From: Haliclona indistincta
Lineage: Eukaryota; Porifera; Demospongiae; Haplosclerida; Chalinidae
NCBI GenBank assembly: GCA_964017065.1
Contig: OZ024784.1
Location: forward strand, 16,163,152-16,227,151
Length of the DNA: 64,000 nt
Direction: 5' to 3'
Shown here in pieces: positions 36,601 to 46,865 of this stretch. Both the position numbers and the translations under genes were made by a program. The notes beneath the pieces are model-generated. The model was given only the letters and a program-made list of their open reading frames with translations. It was not told the DNA's origin and ran no database searches. The first letter of the stretch is position 1. The number at the start of each line of letters is the position of its first letter.

Positions 36601-38714
36601 CACAACTATGGACAACCAGTCCCTCGGTGAAGTAATTGGTGGCTGTCAGACATACAGTGTTGCAGTATCAGTGTTTATTGATGAGTAAGAAGCTTTAGTT
36701 ACATTAATAATGCATTTCTAATACATTTGTATTTTTCTACACTGCAGCAAAACCTATGTTTCAAAAACTGTACAGGGAAATTCTGTTGTGCCCTTCCCGA
36801 GACCATCAAGCACTCCTATGCCTGTGTCCACAACACCTGTCCAACTTGTCTCAACAACCATAGTACCTTCATCATCACCACCATCCACTGAGTCCAGCTC
36901 TGAGATTGTTCCATCATCTGATAGTGTGACTCCAATCGTTTTTAGTACTACACCTACACACTCATCAACAGTGTTAATTTCTACTCCAAGGATATCTTCA
37001 TCGCTAGTTACCAGTATTACCCCAACCAAATCACCAGATACTGCTACTAATTCTGATAGTAGCGGTATTATTCCTATTGCCATTGGTCTTGTCTTTGGCA
37101 TTGTCTTCATACTGGTCATCATTGTACTAATAATGGTTGCAGTAGTGTGTGTTAAGATGAAAAGGAAATCAAGAGGAACTGCCGAGTTCTACATGTATCC
37201 AAATTCAACTGCCTCGAAAGACTATTTCTGCACTTTGGAAGAGAATGTGGTTAGTAAAAGTGCACATTATTATTTTTGTAAAAAATACTAGTGAAACTTT
37301 ATTTTATTTATCTTTCCAACTTTTCAGGAGATGAGTCCTATTGACATAGTGCCAGTTGAACACATGATGTATGATGATCCATATATGGAGACTACATTGA
37401 CCAATGGCGTCATTGTCAATCGAGCAGCAATCAGTATGTCAGACGGACAGAGCCGAGAAGCAAGCTTGTCTTCTGTGAAACCACTGTTAGCAAAGATACC
37501 GCCGTCCAGAGGAACAGGAAGAGTGGTAAGTAGAGCAACAATAATGTGAAGCAAAATCATTGATTTTTTTTGCTTAGACATTCGAAGAGTCTGAACCACT
37601 TCCTTCATATCATACTGAGACACAGATGAAGCACACTGACTATGAAGACGACTCGGAGAGTCTGATTGACTTGAACTTCCACGAAGACATGATGTCTCAG
37701 CCTTATCTCTCGCTTGGTCTCACACCTCTCTCTCAGCTCTCTCCTGATCCAATAGGAAGTGTCGGAGGAGACTTTGGATTCTTTCCATCCATGTTACCAC
37801 CAGTTTCGGCAGCTATACCTACTGTGATGAATGGTTCTATGCCTGTGAATGACTCAGGACAAATGGACATGGATAGCTTAGTGATGCCCGATGCAATGCC
37901 GTCTACAAGCTATGGTATCCCCGAGCAGAAAAGAGTATCTCGAAGGGAAAGAAATGTACGAGGAGAAGGAATGAACAGAGCCTTTTCTAATGGTCGGTTA
38001 GAGCCTGTCGCAGAGCAGAGTTCTTTAGAAACAGACGAATACTCGGCATCAAGAATGACATCATCGTCCAGTCATGACAACATGCTCAATAAGGTCTGTA
38101 CCACTACAAATTTGATGGATAGTAGTAGTAGCTATGAAGGAGACATTCCATCAGTGTTTCCCTCAGCCAACCAGACTCCACCAATGAAGGGAAGAGGTGG
38201 TGGAGGCATCTATTCACCGAATTGGACAAATCACTCCAAAGAACACTACATTGATGAAGTGTGGTCTTCAGAATCTCCTACTAAGCTAACCAACGGCTTT
38301 GCAGCAGTTCCAAGCAGCTATCAACCAGACTCAATGTATGACACTCGAGAAGAAACACGTTATAGAAGACATATGGCTCGGCAAGAAGCTCTTGCCTTAC
38401 AGAAAGAAAAAGTTCTAGCAGAAAAGAAAGAAGAGGAGGAACGCAAACTGCAAAGACAGATGGCACTTCAATCAAGCTTCGGCCGACAATCTGGTGCAGT
38501 GCTTCAGCAAGCAGCTCTTATTGATGCCAAAGAGGAACTTTCTTTTGATTCAGTATTGTCAAGAGTTCCTGCAAACCACATAGGTATGCAAGCACCATTC
38601 AGTCCCACAAAAAGCTCACCCAATCACCGATCGAGACATGCCAATAGTTTTGACATGACTGAACCAGAGCTCACTCATACAACTAACTTCACAACTAACT
38701 TCACAGTACTGTAA
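21678..38714 (+). CDS. Giant adhesion receptor: LamG-like + laminin-N-like + mucin repeats + two TMEM132-like modules + FN3 + TM
   Basis: My model has 11 exons: 21678-21947, 22362-22501, 22556-23053, 23453-23716, 23980-24046, 24220-36257, 36313-36350, 36408-36684, 36748-37249, 37328-37525 and 37578-38714. All have GT-AG introns and the sum is 15429 nt, 5142 residues, in one frame. Order: signal anchor; LamG-like jellyroll (about 91-303); laminin-N-like domain (about 304-463, FVADGLSSTSWSS); acidic Ser/Thr region with 11 tandem repeats; TMEM132-like module 1 (nt 26820-30950) and module 2 (nt 30960-34980), each with cohesin-like and dockerin-like parts; mucin stretch; FN3-like domain; membrane span IIPIAIGLVFGIVFILVIIV; cytoplasmic tail with a coiled-coil segment, ending FTVL. 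LamG plus laminin-N at the N-terminus, and TM with a PDZ-ligand end, recall usherin. The middle recalls TMEM132. The combination is unknown to me. Role in adhesion is inferred. Confidence 0.85.
22362..23053 (+). other. LamG-like (concanavalin-type jellyroll) domain
   Basis: Exons 2-3 of the giant receptor read FTLVFWIKP, then LRVTLSPPSWNHLAIVFTN, TLYLNASQ, IYIGGSK and MQDVGLVDRALSRSSVDTLF. This is the strand order and phrasing of LamG-like/pentraxin jellyroll domains, including the usherin N-terminal one. Confidence 0.75.
23453..24370 (+). other. Laminin N-terminal-like domain
   Basis: Exons 4-6 read EFVADGLSSTSWSS, VFVYFVDELPPAAELQYKR, VWRTLQRYSEDCSLYF, then a C-terminal strand with VQICQEF. 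Laminin N-terminal domains have the same succession (a D.L..TWW-like turn, a strand with KR, then YYS.DC). Divergent, but its place after LamG mirrors usherin. Confidence 0.55.
24817..25872 (+). repeat. 11 exact-length tandem repeats of 96 bp (32 residues) in the receptor's mucin-like region
   Basis: Eleven units run without indels from 24817 to 25872 (11 x 96 = 1056 bp). The protein unit starts with DPSPS, has TDTDPDDT in the middle and ends PT(G/E)TD. Units vary at DVEPTGTD versus EVQPT(G/E)TD, partly alternating, which suggests amplification of one- and two-unit blocks. It is highly acidic and rich in Ser/Thr/Pro, as expected of an extended O-glycosylated spacer. Confidence 0.95.
26820..30950 (+). 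other. TMEM132-like ectodomain module 1
   Basis: An N-terminal beta region contains CFSMLSVPENWFNN. A cohesin-like strand set starts at about nt 27370 (PLYLTLPQAPLIAGS). A core at about 27960-28110 has the cysteine, CLSIFFTGEERMGSEETDIRV and a W-containing strand, like the GTE..G..D..V...VW segment of TMEM132. Bacterial-Ig-like repeats, a second cohesin-like domain (about 29720-30090), a furin-like RVRR, a dockerin-like pair and a closing beta domain follow. Confidence 0.6.
30245..30480 (+). other. Dockerin-like calcium-loop pair, module 1
   Basis: Two EF-hand-type loops about 48 residues apart: GDINGDCDVDLRDSYYF and DVNGDGVVSLVDIIAV. The D.N.D..V...D spacing is that of type I dockerin loops. 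Both loops keep the acidic ligands. Confidence 0.7.
30960..34980 (+). other. TMEM132-like ectodomain module 2
   Basis: It repeats the order of module 1 about 4.1 kb later: cohesin-like strands from about 31540 (IAVELPAYTLLPGSEF), the core at 32155-32310 with VLNGTEEMGTSQSDILV and VYFRVWYPQLPVTLKL, Ig-like repeats, a second cohesin-like domain (about 33850-34290), a degenerate dockerin-like loop and a closing beta domain. The core is the clearest TMEM132 match in the window. Confidence 0.7.
34350..34530 (+). other. Degenerate dockerin-like loop, module 2
   Basis: One recognisable calcium loop, DDLNMDGDKNTLDPLF, at the position equivalent to the module 1 pair. The partner loop has lost its ligands. 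Confidence 0.5.
34990..35730 (+). other. Second mucin-like Ser/Thr/Pro region of the receptor
   Basis: Short tandem variants of PSST(L/P)A, then a long S/T-rich stretch ending in a SPSPSP run encoded by TCACCA/TCACCG triplet pairs. Probably an O-glycosylated stalk. Confidence 0.8.
36313..36350 (+). other. 38-nt microexon of the receptor gene
   Basis: The upstream exon ends two bases into a codon and the downstream exon starts two bases before a frame boundary, so a direct join would break the frame. An AG-flanked, GT-flanked 38-nt segment supplies exactly the missing phase and reads EGSIKNSIIEST. Inferred from frame and splice signals only. Confidence 0.7.
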
Positions 38715-39059
38715 AATCTTGCAACATTTTCATTATTACATGTTTCAGCCGTGTTCACTGTACTATACTCGTTGTATACATTGGTTTATTGACAGTTATA
38801 GCACAGACAATATTTCTATCTTTGAATCACTCTAATTATTTTTTAGCTCACTGATGAACAATTGACTTATTTATATTATTTCTCAAAAAGTGAAATATTG
38901 ATATTGCAATTATTTTTCATACACATAAAAACCTAGAAAGACAAATTTTCACCATTACTCTGTTATTAATGGTTTCAGAGTCAGTGGATGATAGAGTGAC
39001 ATGGGTTTTCCAATTATTCCGATATTGCATTCTGACACAAGTTTTCGACTAGAATAAAA
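38715..39059 (+). other. Likely 3' UTR of the receptor gene
   Basis: AT-rich, no coding signal. An AATAAA lies at 39053-39058 and could end the transcript. Confidence 0.4.
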
Positions 39060-40571
39060 AAAAACATCAAGCTAGCAACATGTGTGTAGGTACCAATCCT
39101 CACCTATCAGAACTTGTTGGGATGCTGATACCACTCGACTTCAATCTCTGCAGTAGTGTGTCTAGTATTGGTGACTTTATACTGCAGTTGTTTATTAGTG
39201 CAGTGAACAGATTCATAGTTGCTCACTGTTTCAAATGACCACGTGGTGGACGTTCATGATAAATTTTTTCGGTCAAAGTTCTAATGAAAAATTATGAGAA
39301 CAACAGATCAAGAAAAAATAATTGCAGGTGCATAAGAAATGTGAGTTATAAATGAAAATTAGTACCTAATACCTGTCATCAGCCAACTCTGTCATACTAC
39401 AAGGCTCACTGGATTCATCATTTGTCTCTAAAATCCAAAAATCAATACAATTTTGATCTGATCAGCATAGTAGCAATAACCTTCGTGCCTATCCTTCATG
39501 TCCTTGTTGAATGCTGGTGTTCTAAGAATCCTGTATAAAGCACATGACTGTGAAAGTGCATTGAATGCATATTCAAACAGACCGGCCCAGCTCTGAGTGG
39601 ATAGTCTGCCAATCATTGAATCCAAATGTTACCCAAGTGACACACATTGCAAACTCATAAATAACCTATCATTATAGAAAATATCCGGAAAATATGCAAG
39701 TTTTCGAAACTAACTTCAAAAAGCTTATTGTCTGTGTGTGTTTTAGAGTACTTCATCCTAGATGAAGCAAAGTCATCAATCAACAGTATTGAGCCTTTGC
39801 TCACCGGCCTTGTGAAGTGTGGTGAGCAAACCCCATTCCTATTCCAGATATCACTTTGATGTAGCTGAACCCAAGGATAGTCTCTGCATCTTGCAGCAAT
39901 TTAGTTGTTTCTGCACGAGCTGCTCTTGCAGACTCTCCAAGTGACCTAAAGAGAAGATGATACTAGTAGTACAGACAGCAATCAACTGATCTACCCTGGT
40001 ATATCTGCTGCTTCATCTCCAGCTGCATGTCTTTGCTTGATGTAGCATTCATAATAAGCAAGTATAGCCCAGAGGAACTCATTGAAAGTATCAGTCCTGC
40101 ATTACTGAATCAATGTTACATACAGCTCGTGATGAGATTTATACCTGCAGCAGCAATCAAACACTGCTACGACATCATCGGGCGTTTTAGTGAGTAAAGT
40201 TGCATCCATTTGATCTATAGCAACTCCTGTGTAGTAATAACAACAATGCACCCAGCCAACTGCTAGGAGCTACGAACTTTTAACATCGTCTAAAGTGACC
40301 AGTTTGCCTGGACTGTGGTCTCTGATTGACTGCGCGTCTAGCATACTGGCTCTTTGCCTTCGTCGATGTCTTTGATCAAGAAAACATAATGTCAACACAC
40401 TACTGGTTTAAGTTAAAGTAGATCTGCTGAATACCTTGCCTTTGCAGCATTGTCTCTATTGAAAGATGAAACTAGAGTGTGATCATGCAGTGTTGTAGAG
40501 ACTCACCCTTCGAGCACTAGTTCCTTCGTTGATTCAGCCCACACCCATCTCACTTTCGCTGTTGCCATCAT
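39060..40571 (-). CDS. Uncertain multi-exon gene, possibly PPP1R36-like (PP1 regulatory subunit)
   Basis: The start is placed at 40571, reading MMATAKVRWVWAEST. Exons on the minus strand then read RQRASMLDAQSIRDHSPG followed by KLVTLDDVK (about 40278-40372), GVAIDQMDATLLTKTPDDVV (about 40146-40228), a segment with NEFLWAILAYYECYIKQ (about 40001-40098), and SLGESARAARAE to KVISGIGMG (about 39830-39948). A segment with SWAGLFEYAFNALSQS (39460-39625) and a last one near 39110-39235 may follow. KVRW fits the RVxF-type PP1-docking motif, and VTLDDVK and the AYY segment resemble what I recall of PPP1R36, a testis/axonemal PP1 partner. The match is weak, and the exons were not joined into a full frame. 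The 3' end is uncertain. Confidence 0.4.
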
Positions 40572-40749
40572 TTCTGCACTCAATTTTGAGATGGGTGGGG
40601 CTCGTAGTCTAGCTGTATGATTGTACTGTTTAGTCACGTCACGTGACAGCTCTACCCTTACCACACCTTAGCAATCCAGCGGGAACCAAGCAGTGACCAA
40701 GACACTTTACTCATGTGAACCCAGATATATATCTTTCAACAGTGTAATT
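40572..40749. promoter_or_regulatory. Shared head-to-head promoter region, PPP1R36-like / asparaginase
   Basis: 178 bp between divergent starts, containing GTCACGTCACGTGACA (CRE/E-box-like) at about 40633-40648. Positional call. Confidence 0.4.
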
Positions 40750-43700
40750 ATGAGCCAAGAGTGTGAACAACAGAAGAGCCGCAAAAACTCTGTCGATGTA
40801 CTAAAAAGCCGCGTTTTAGTGCTACATACAGGTGGAACCATTGGATCAAAGTGGACTGATCATGGTAGGAGCTCTTGTCGCGTGGCACTGGGTATATTAG
40901 ACATGGTGTACGCGCGTGTTGTTTTACTATACTCATAATTATTTTGATATTGTTGAATTCGAGACTGGTGTGATTTTCCCGCCAGGTTACGCGCCAGAAG
41001 AGAACTATTTCGAGTCTGAGTTGCGTACCTATCCAATGCTGCATGACACGAATTTTGATCTAACAGAAGAAAGGCAACACTTTGCAGCTGCCGGTTTCAG
41101 CCCACTAGTAATACCGTGAGTTTTACCCAATTTATTTAATTAGTGCATGCTTAGATGTTTATTTTCAGCCTTTCAAAAAACATCAACCATCGCATTGTTT
41201 ACTGCATACTGGAGTATGACCCTGTTCTGGATTCCAGCAATATGTCCATGAGAGATTGGGCAAAGATTGCTAAAGATATACGCAATTACTACACACTATT
41301 TGACTCGTTTGTGATCCTTCACGGCACGGACACAATGGCGTACACTGCTTCAGCTCTCTCCTTCATGCTGGAAAACCTGGGGAAAACCGTCATCATCACC
41401 GGATCACAGGTGAATAGCGGCTATGTCGTTGGTACCACACTCACTGTGTTTTGTAATAATAGATTCCATTGTGTGAAGTAAGAAGTGATGCTAGGAATAA
41501 CTTCCTTGGAGCAGTGGTGATAGCAGGAGACTACATTATACCAGAGGTCAGTAGCACTAGATGACAGAGCAGGAGTACGTGACTCACCTGCCAATCACAG
41601 GTGTTGCTGTTTTTCAATAACAAGCTAATCCGCGGCAACAGAGCTGTCAAGAAGGACTCGGGCAAATTTGATGCTTTCTTGTCACCTAACATACCTCCAC
41701 TAGCAACTGTGGGTGTAGATATTAAAGGTGATTGACAGCTTCACACAGAATTGACATAGTCCTCCATATGCAGTGGACTGGGATGCAGTGTTTCGACCAG
41801 TCAAGACAGAGACATTTTGTGTCCATGAAGAGATGTGTCCTAATGTCGGAACTCTCAGACTATTCCCAGGGATCACAGCTGTTACTGTAAGTTCAGCTCA
41901 GTACCAAATCCATAGCCATTACAAGAGAAATTCTCATTACAAGACAAATTATTCATAGTCTGAATATTCTGTGCTTCGTTATAGGTAAGGTCATTTCTTC
42001 AGCCTCCAATGGAGGGTGTCGTACTGCAGACCTATGGAAGCGGCAATTTCCCCAACATTCGAACTGACCTAATAACAGTGCTGAAGGAAGCGTGTGATAG
42101 AGGTGTCATTATTGTTAACTGTACTCAATGCCAGATCGGCCATGTCTCTAACTCATATAAATCAGGACGAGTGAGTTGGTATTCTGTATATTGAGTACTG
42201 ACATATAAAGCTAGTCTATGCTGAGTCTGTGTCTTTGTGTATCAGTTGATGAGTTTACAATACAGGTCTTCCCACTCATAGGTGCTGATTCCAGCTGGAG
42301 TTATTTCAGGTCACGACATGACACCAGAAGCTGCTCTCACTAAACTCTCCTATCTGCTGGGAAACAAGACACTGACCGTAAAGGAGAGAAGAACAATGAT
42401 GGAACAAAATCTCAGAGGGGAGCTCACACAGTTTCAGGAGCAGCAATTCTCTCTTACAAACACAGAATTTCTACAAACACTAACACGCTCTTTGAATGTG
42501 ACATCAACCAATGTATGTCCTCTCTTACACTTTGACAATCAAGTATTGTTTCTACCTAGGAAGTTCTTCTTCTTCGAAAAACACTTCTTCCATCATTGCT
42601 ATGTGCAGCAGCTGCTAAAGGTGATGTGGATGGCTTGAAGAAGCTACAACAGCAAGAGGTAAGTGAACCCTTGTGTGCCAACAGTATCCTCATTATTGAG
42701 TTCGTGTAGTTGATAGCATTAAACACTCAACCCAAAATAAGTCCTCTGATATTATACTCGATTATTTCAAGCAAAACATTCATATTGATTTTATAGACTA
42801 ACCACATGACCTCAGATCACTCGTTTCACATTTTGTCTGTGCACTAAATCATTGATAATATCTCTGACTAAATAGTGCACACACGGCCAGCCAGTTGAGC
42901 ATAAGAATGTTAAGTCCGCATATTATTAATATAAGCTCTTGGCAGGTGCATTGTGGTTATAAAGCACTTAGGTGTGCTGATACAGGTGTAATGCACAAGT
43001 CACATGTTCTCATTTCTTGCCTTATTATAATAATTATCAGTAAAGAGTGATAACTACATGTAGCATTGTTTTACAGGTGTGCTTGTTTATCTATGATATA
43101 GTCAACTAGTGAGAATTGATAGATGGATATTTTGGCTACATAGCACCTGCATAGCACAATAGTGTTTTGTAATTCTAAGTGCTTATCATTTTCAGTTGCA
43201 ATAGAGAATTCCCAACTTGTTACTGCCTGTCTACTGTAGGGTGGTGACCTCAGCTTACCCGACTATACTGGACTCACTCCACTCCATTTAGCCAGCTTTG
43301 GTGGCCATCTTGATGCTGTGCATTACCTGCTCAACAATGGAGCCTTAGTACACCAGAGAGACAGCAATTGTCACACTCCACTGTACTCTGCTGCTCAACA
43401 CAAGTCTGTACTAGAGACTCACTTATTGCATAGTTATGTGTATAATGCAGGCATTTGAAAGTGGTAGAACTACTTGTGCAGACCGGAGCCCATTTACAGG
43501 CACCAGACTGGGATATAGGAACACAGCTGTGCATGTGAGTAGTGTTGTTGATTGGTAATTTGTAAACACCCCTTCAAACATGCATGACAATGTGAGCATA
43601 ACGCATTGTCTGCTGGAATGTTTGTCAAAATTCACCATACCAGTAAACTAGTAAATATTACTACACCTGTTATTAACTGACTTCTCACATCTTATAGAGC

Positions 43701-44024
43701 AAGTTCAAAGAATGATAAAGAAGCCTTGGTGGTGTGGTGTGCAGCTGGGGCTAACCTGTCCACTCCTGACTACAGTGGTCAAACTGCTCTACAAGTGGTA
43801 CATACACAAGCAGCTGTCACCATTATTCATCTTTATATATAATACAATAGGCAAAGCATATGAACTGTAGCAGAGTTGTAGACTATCTGACCAATGAAGT
43901 ACATGAGGTATATCAACATGGTTATGTTGTATTCAGTTGTGTGTACAACCTATGGGATAGTATACTTAATATTACTCCTTTTCAAGGAGATTTCTTATCA
44001 TTCCAAGGATATAGCTACTGCTAG
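40750..44024 (+). CDS. ASPG: L-asparaginase with C-terminal ankyrin repeats (ASPG-type)
   Basis: Hydrolyses asparagine to aspartate and ammonia in the cytosol. It starts [14 protein letters not shown] at 40750. Exon 1 carries [12 protein letters not shown], whose first Thr is the nucleophile of the asparaginase fold. A later exon has [17 protein letters not shown], the second conserved Thr-Asp motif, then [22 protein letters not shown] and [11 protein letters not shown]. The C-terminal exons (43238-44024) hold about three to four ankyrin repeats ([45 protein letters not shown]). This asparaginase plus ankyrin layout is that of vertebrate ASPG, once called 60-kDa lysophospholipase. Exons are split by introns of 40-600 bp. 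The stop at 44022-44024 assumes no further intron after NEVHE, so the end is approximate. Confidence 0.88.
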
Positions 44025-44537
44025 TATTCACTGTTATTAGCTATCACAAGAAATTAAACACCAAGAAATACCAATGCTGCAGAATTTGCTTTGTGGAATT
44101 CATAGTTAGTGGTTAGTGCCCCAGTTAGAGTTGTACAAACATTGGGGCACTGTAGTAATGTGATATGGAAATAGATATGATGGGTTGTAAGCTACACTAT
44201 CATTGTGTAGGTGGTAGCAGTATCCCACAATCATCCTGATGGTGGCGAATCACACAATGACACATGAAGACATAATAATTATACTATCAATAATTATTGT
44301 TAGTTTTATTTATTTATTCAATGTACCTAGTAGCCATTATTATATTGCTTATGGCACCAGTTGATTAGGGTGTTGCCCACATGTTATATAGACAAACTCA
44401 AACTGTTTTTAAAACACAATCTCATGGTGAGTGATAATAATAATACACTGATCAGGCAGATACATGGACCACAAAAATCACTAGAAATAATATAAACCAA
44501 AAAAGGGATTGTGTTTCAGGTTATTATTCTTGGCTGT
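44025..44537. other. Intergenic, AT-rich; no gene seen
   Basis: Between the convergent asparaginase gene and microprotein gene A. Contains a 9-bp inverted repeat (AGTGCCCCA at 44115, TGGGGCACT at 44143) and AT-rich runs. Nothing else found. Confidence 0.6.
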
Positions 44538-45366
44538 TCAGCATCCATGAATACAGCACAGGCAGAGCCATACGAAGATCCACCATGGGCAGAAGAAGCA
44601 GATGATGCAGTGCAACAGGTGATTGACTTCATCCCTCTCCTGTACCACTATAGTTTGCCGTGGTGCCTATATGTGCAAACATCAAGGGAAATTTATACAA
44701 GGAGCTGCGATATAGGAAATTGCTTGTACGACTACACAGTTCTATACTTGGTGATACATGACAACACAATCAAACTGTACAAACTAAGAATCGATTCTTT
44801 ATCAAACCTCAAAACTAATTCGAGCCTTTTAAAACAACTAACCACCAATCTGAGTTCCAGTTTACTCATTCAAAAGAACCGGTTATCGGTTTCTATAGAC
44901 TATGGTAAGACCAAGCAAGCCACACAAATATATTATAGCCAGGGCCCAGTATGCCTTGCGGTCACACGCCTGCATAATCTCAAGAACCAACCATAAATTA
45001 AGCAGAATTTTCCTGCTTGTTATGACAGCGCTTCTGCACATCAGCCATTGACACACTAAAACACATTAATTTTAAAGCTTTGTTGGAAACTATTAATGCT
45101 GAGCGAGAAGGCAAGCTGCTTTTCAGAACAAAACAGACTGATTCTGCATAATAATGTATAATAATATTTTCAAATAGCGCAAGGGTTTATGGTGAGCTCA
45201 CTTGTGCTTGCTGTGTAACAACGACCACGTTGTTGTTTGATTGCTGCTGAGCAAACTGTTGTGGCGCGGGCTGGTAGCCTGGGTGAGCGTACCCGGCTGG
45301 CGGTGGAGGTTGGTAACCAGGCTGAGGCTGGCCAGCTTGCGGATAGTAGGCAGGTGGCTTTTCCAT
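44538..45366 (-). CDS. Microprotein gene A: Pro/Gln/Tyr-rich head, Cys/Trp-rich membrane tail (97 aa)
   Basis: Two coding exons. Exon 1 (45202-45366) starts MEKPPAYYPQAG and ends in NNNVVVVTQQAQ. Exon 2 (44538-44666) runs from PRQTIVVQERDEVNHLLHC through CFFCPWWIFVWLCLCC to a final HGC. The donor GTGAGC and acceptor ATATAG join at phase 0 in one frame. The hydrophobic Cys/Trp tail should insert in or coat a membrane, with the PYQ-rich head exposed. PPAY could bind WW domains. Architecture is like CYSTM or BRI3-type proteins, but I do not recognise the exact family. It is paralogous to genes B and C just upstream. The overlapping plus-strand frame with DPPWAEEADD is an antisense shadow. Confidence 0.75.
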
Positions 45367-45520
45367 GATGACGGCAAGTGCGGGATACTGTACAATTATA
45401 GGTTAAAGTCAACTGTATAGCAGCGGTGATATTCTTACCTTTCTCAGAGACCAAGTACAAAAATTCTAAACAGTCCTTGTATGGTCCGAGGGGGTCTCGT
45501 GTGCAGGTTACCGCCACACC

Positions 45521-45589
45521 TAGCCTCGTCCCCAGGCTCTTCCCAGGCCTCTCCTCAGCTTTGGGAGGCGGGGCCTGGGGACGAGGCTA
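45521..45589. mobile_element. 69-bp near-perfect palindromic element with direct-repeat flanks
   Basis: The 17-bp inverted arms TAGCCTCGTCCCCAGGC and GCCTGGGGACGAGGCTA are perfect. The 12-bp phrase TACCGCCACACC directly precedes the element and also overlaps and follows its right end, as a target duplication would. It lies just upstream of gene A's start. Probably a tiny MITE. Confidence 0.7.
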
Positions 45590-45768
45590 CCGCCACACCC
45601 CGCTTTCACGCAACGTACGTACTTGCCGCGCCGATTTGTAGTATTTTTAGCAATGATGTATGAAGTTAGTATACTTATACATGTACATACGTACAGATAA
45701 AAGGCTAGTTATTGAACTAATTAAGGTACATGTCTAGTCTAGTTGTTGGCATGCATCAGTTGGCAGGT

Positions 45769-46525
45769 CTAACAGCCGTCAATACAGCAGACGCACAGCC
45801 ACACAATGATCCACCATGGACAGAAGAGGCAGATGATAAAGTGAAGGAGATGGTTTGTACTTTTGTCCTTCTGGTAGATCACCGTTTTCTGAGCTTGAGG
45901 CTGCATCAGAAGTGTCAACAATAATGTACGGTAACAGTTATTACAACTAATAGCTCAATAATGCAAGATACACTTGCACTTTCTGTGTAATACAGTACTG
46001 TGAGTATTAGTTAAAGCACTGTTGGAGTGCTGTATGGAAGATAAAGCACGAGACCTAATGCCAATTGCTATTGCTTCACACCACGAGCAACCATACTTCA
46101 ACATTATTTTGGTCAAAATTGCTAGTTGAAAGTGAGTGGAATAAAGTCTTTGTGCAATAAATGCCAAAGTGTGCAACATGGGATTTATAGAATGGGCGGT
46201 GTCTTTGATCCTTGACCTAGGTATACATGCACAAGCATTGTACATGTGATTTTTTACATGAAAACCAAGTTTTGCGGTAAAAAGTTCCGCAATTTTTTTG
46301 TAACAAAAAGATGCTCAATAGCACTAGACTAATATTGATGCACGAGGCTACAGGAAAACATACCTGTTGAGAAACTACAACAACATTGGTCGAGGATTGT
46401 TGCTGCATTGCCTGCTGAGGTGGGTACTGAGCGTAGCCCTGCTGCTGCGGCGGATAACCTTGTTGCTGGGGCGGGTAGCCTGGTTGTTGTGGCGGATAGC
46501 CCTGTTGGGGAGGATAGGCGTCCAT
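45769..46525 (-). CDS. Microprotein gene B: YPPQQ-repeat head, Cys/Trp-rich membrane tail (97 aa)
   Basis: Exon 1 (46364-46525) starts MDAYPPQQGYPPQQPG and repeats G-Y-P-P-Q-Q about five times before TNVVVVSQQ. Exon 2 (45769-45900) runs from PQAQKTVIYQKDKSTNHLLH through CLFCPWWIIVWLCVCC to DGC. A phase 0 join gives 53 + 1 codons plus 43 residues and a stop. It has the same exon split and same key residues (NHLLH, CPWW, final GC) as genes A and C, so these are tandem duplicates. The YPPQQ head is like the repeats of annexin A7/A11 and rhodopsin tails that drive weak self-association. Function unknown. Confidence 0.78.
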
Positions 46526-46865
46526 AATTATTCTGCAGAAGACCAATCTGAAGAACAGCAGCAGTAGTAATAGTTGTAGTATCCTTCGGAAATATTTTGC
46601 CACACCTTGACCTTTATCTTTATGCCGCGCCCTCCCTGTAATAATAGACTCGAGATTGCGCGCGCGCGCTCTGTCATGCACATGACACCGTACCCGGTCA
46701 CGCACTCGTTGTATTATGTTTGGTGGTCATGTCACGTGTATTATCGGTATTAATAAAATTAATCATTAGGCAACAGGGATTATAGTATTACAGTGAACTG
46801 CTAGAATACAGTGAACAGGTTAACTGAATCATGTATAATAATATTAACAAAATGATCTGTCCCTC

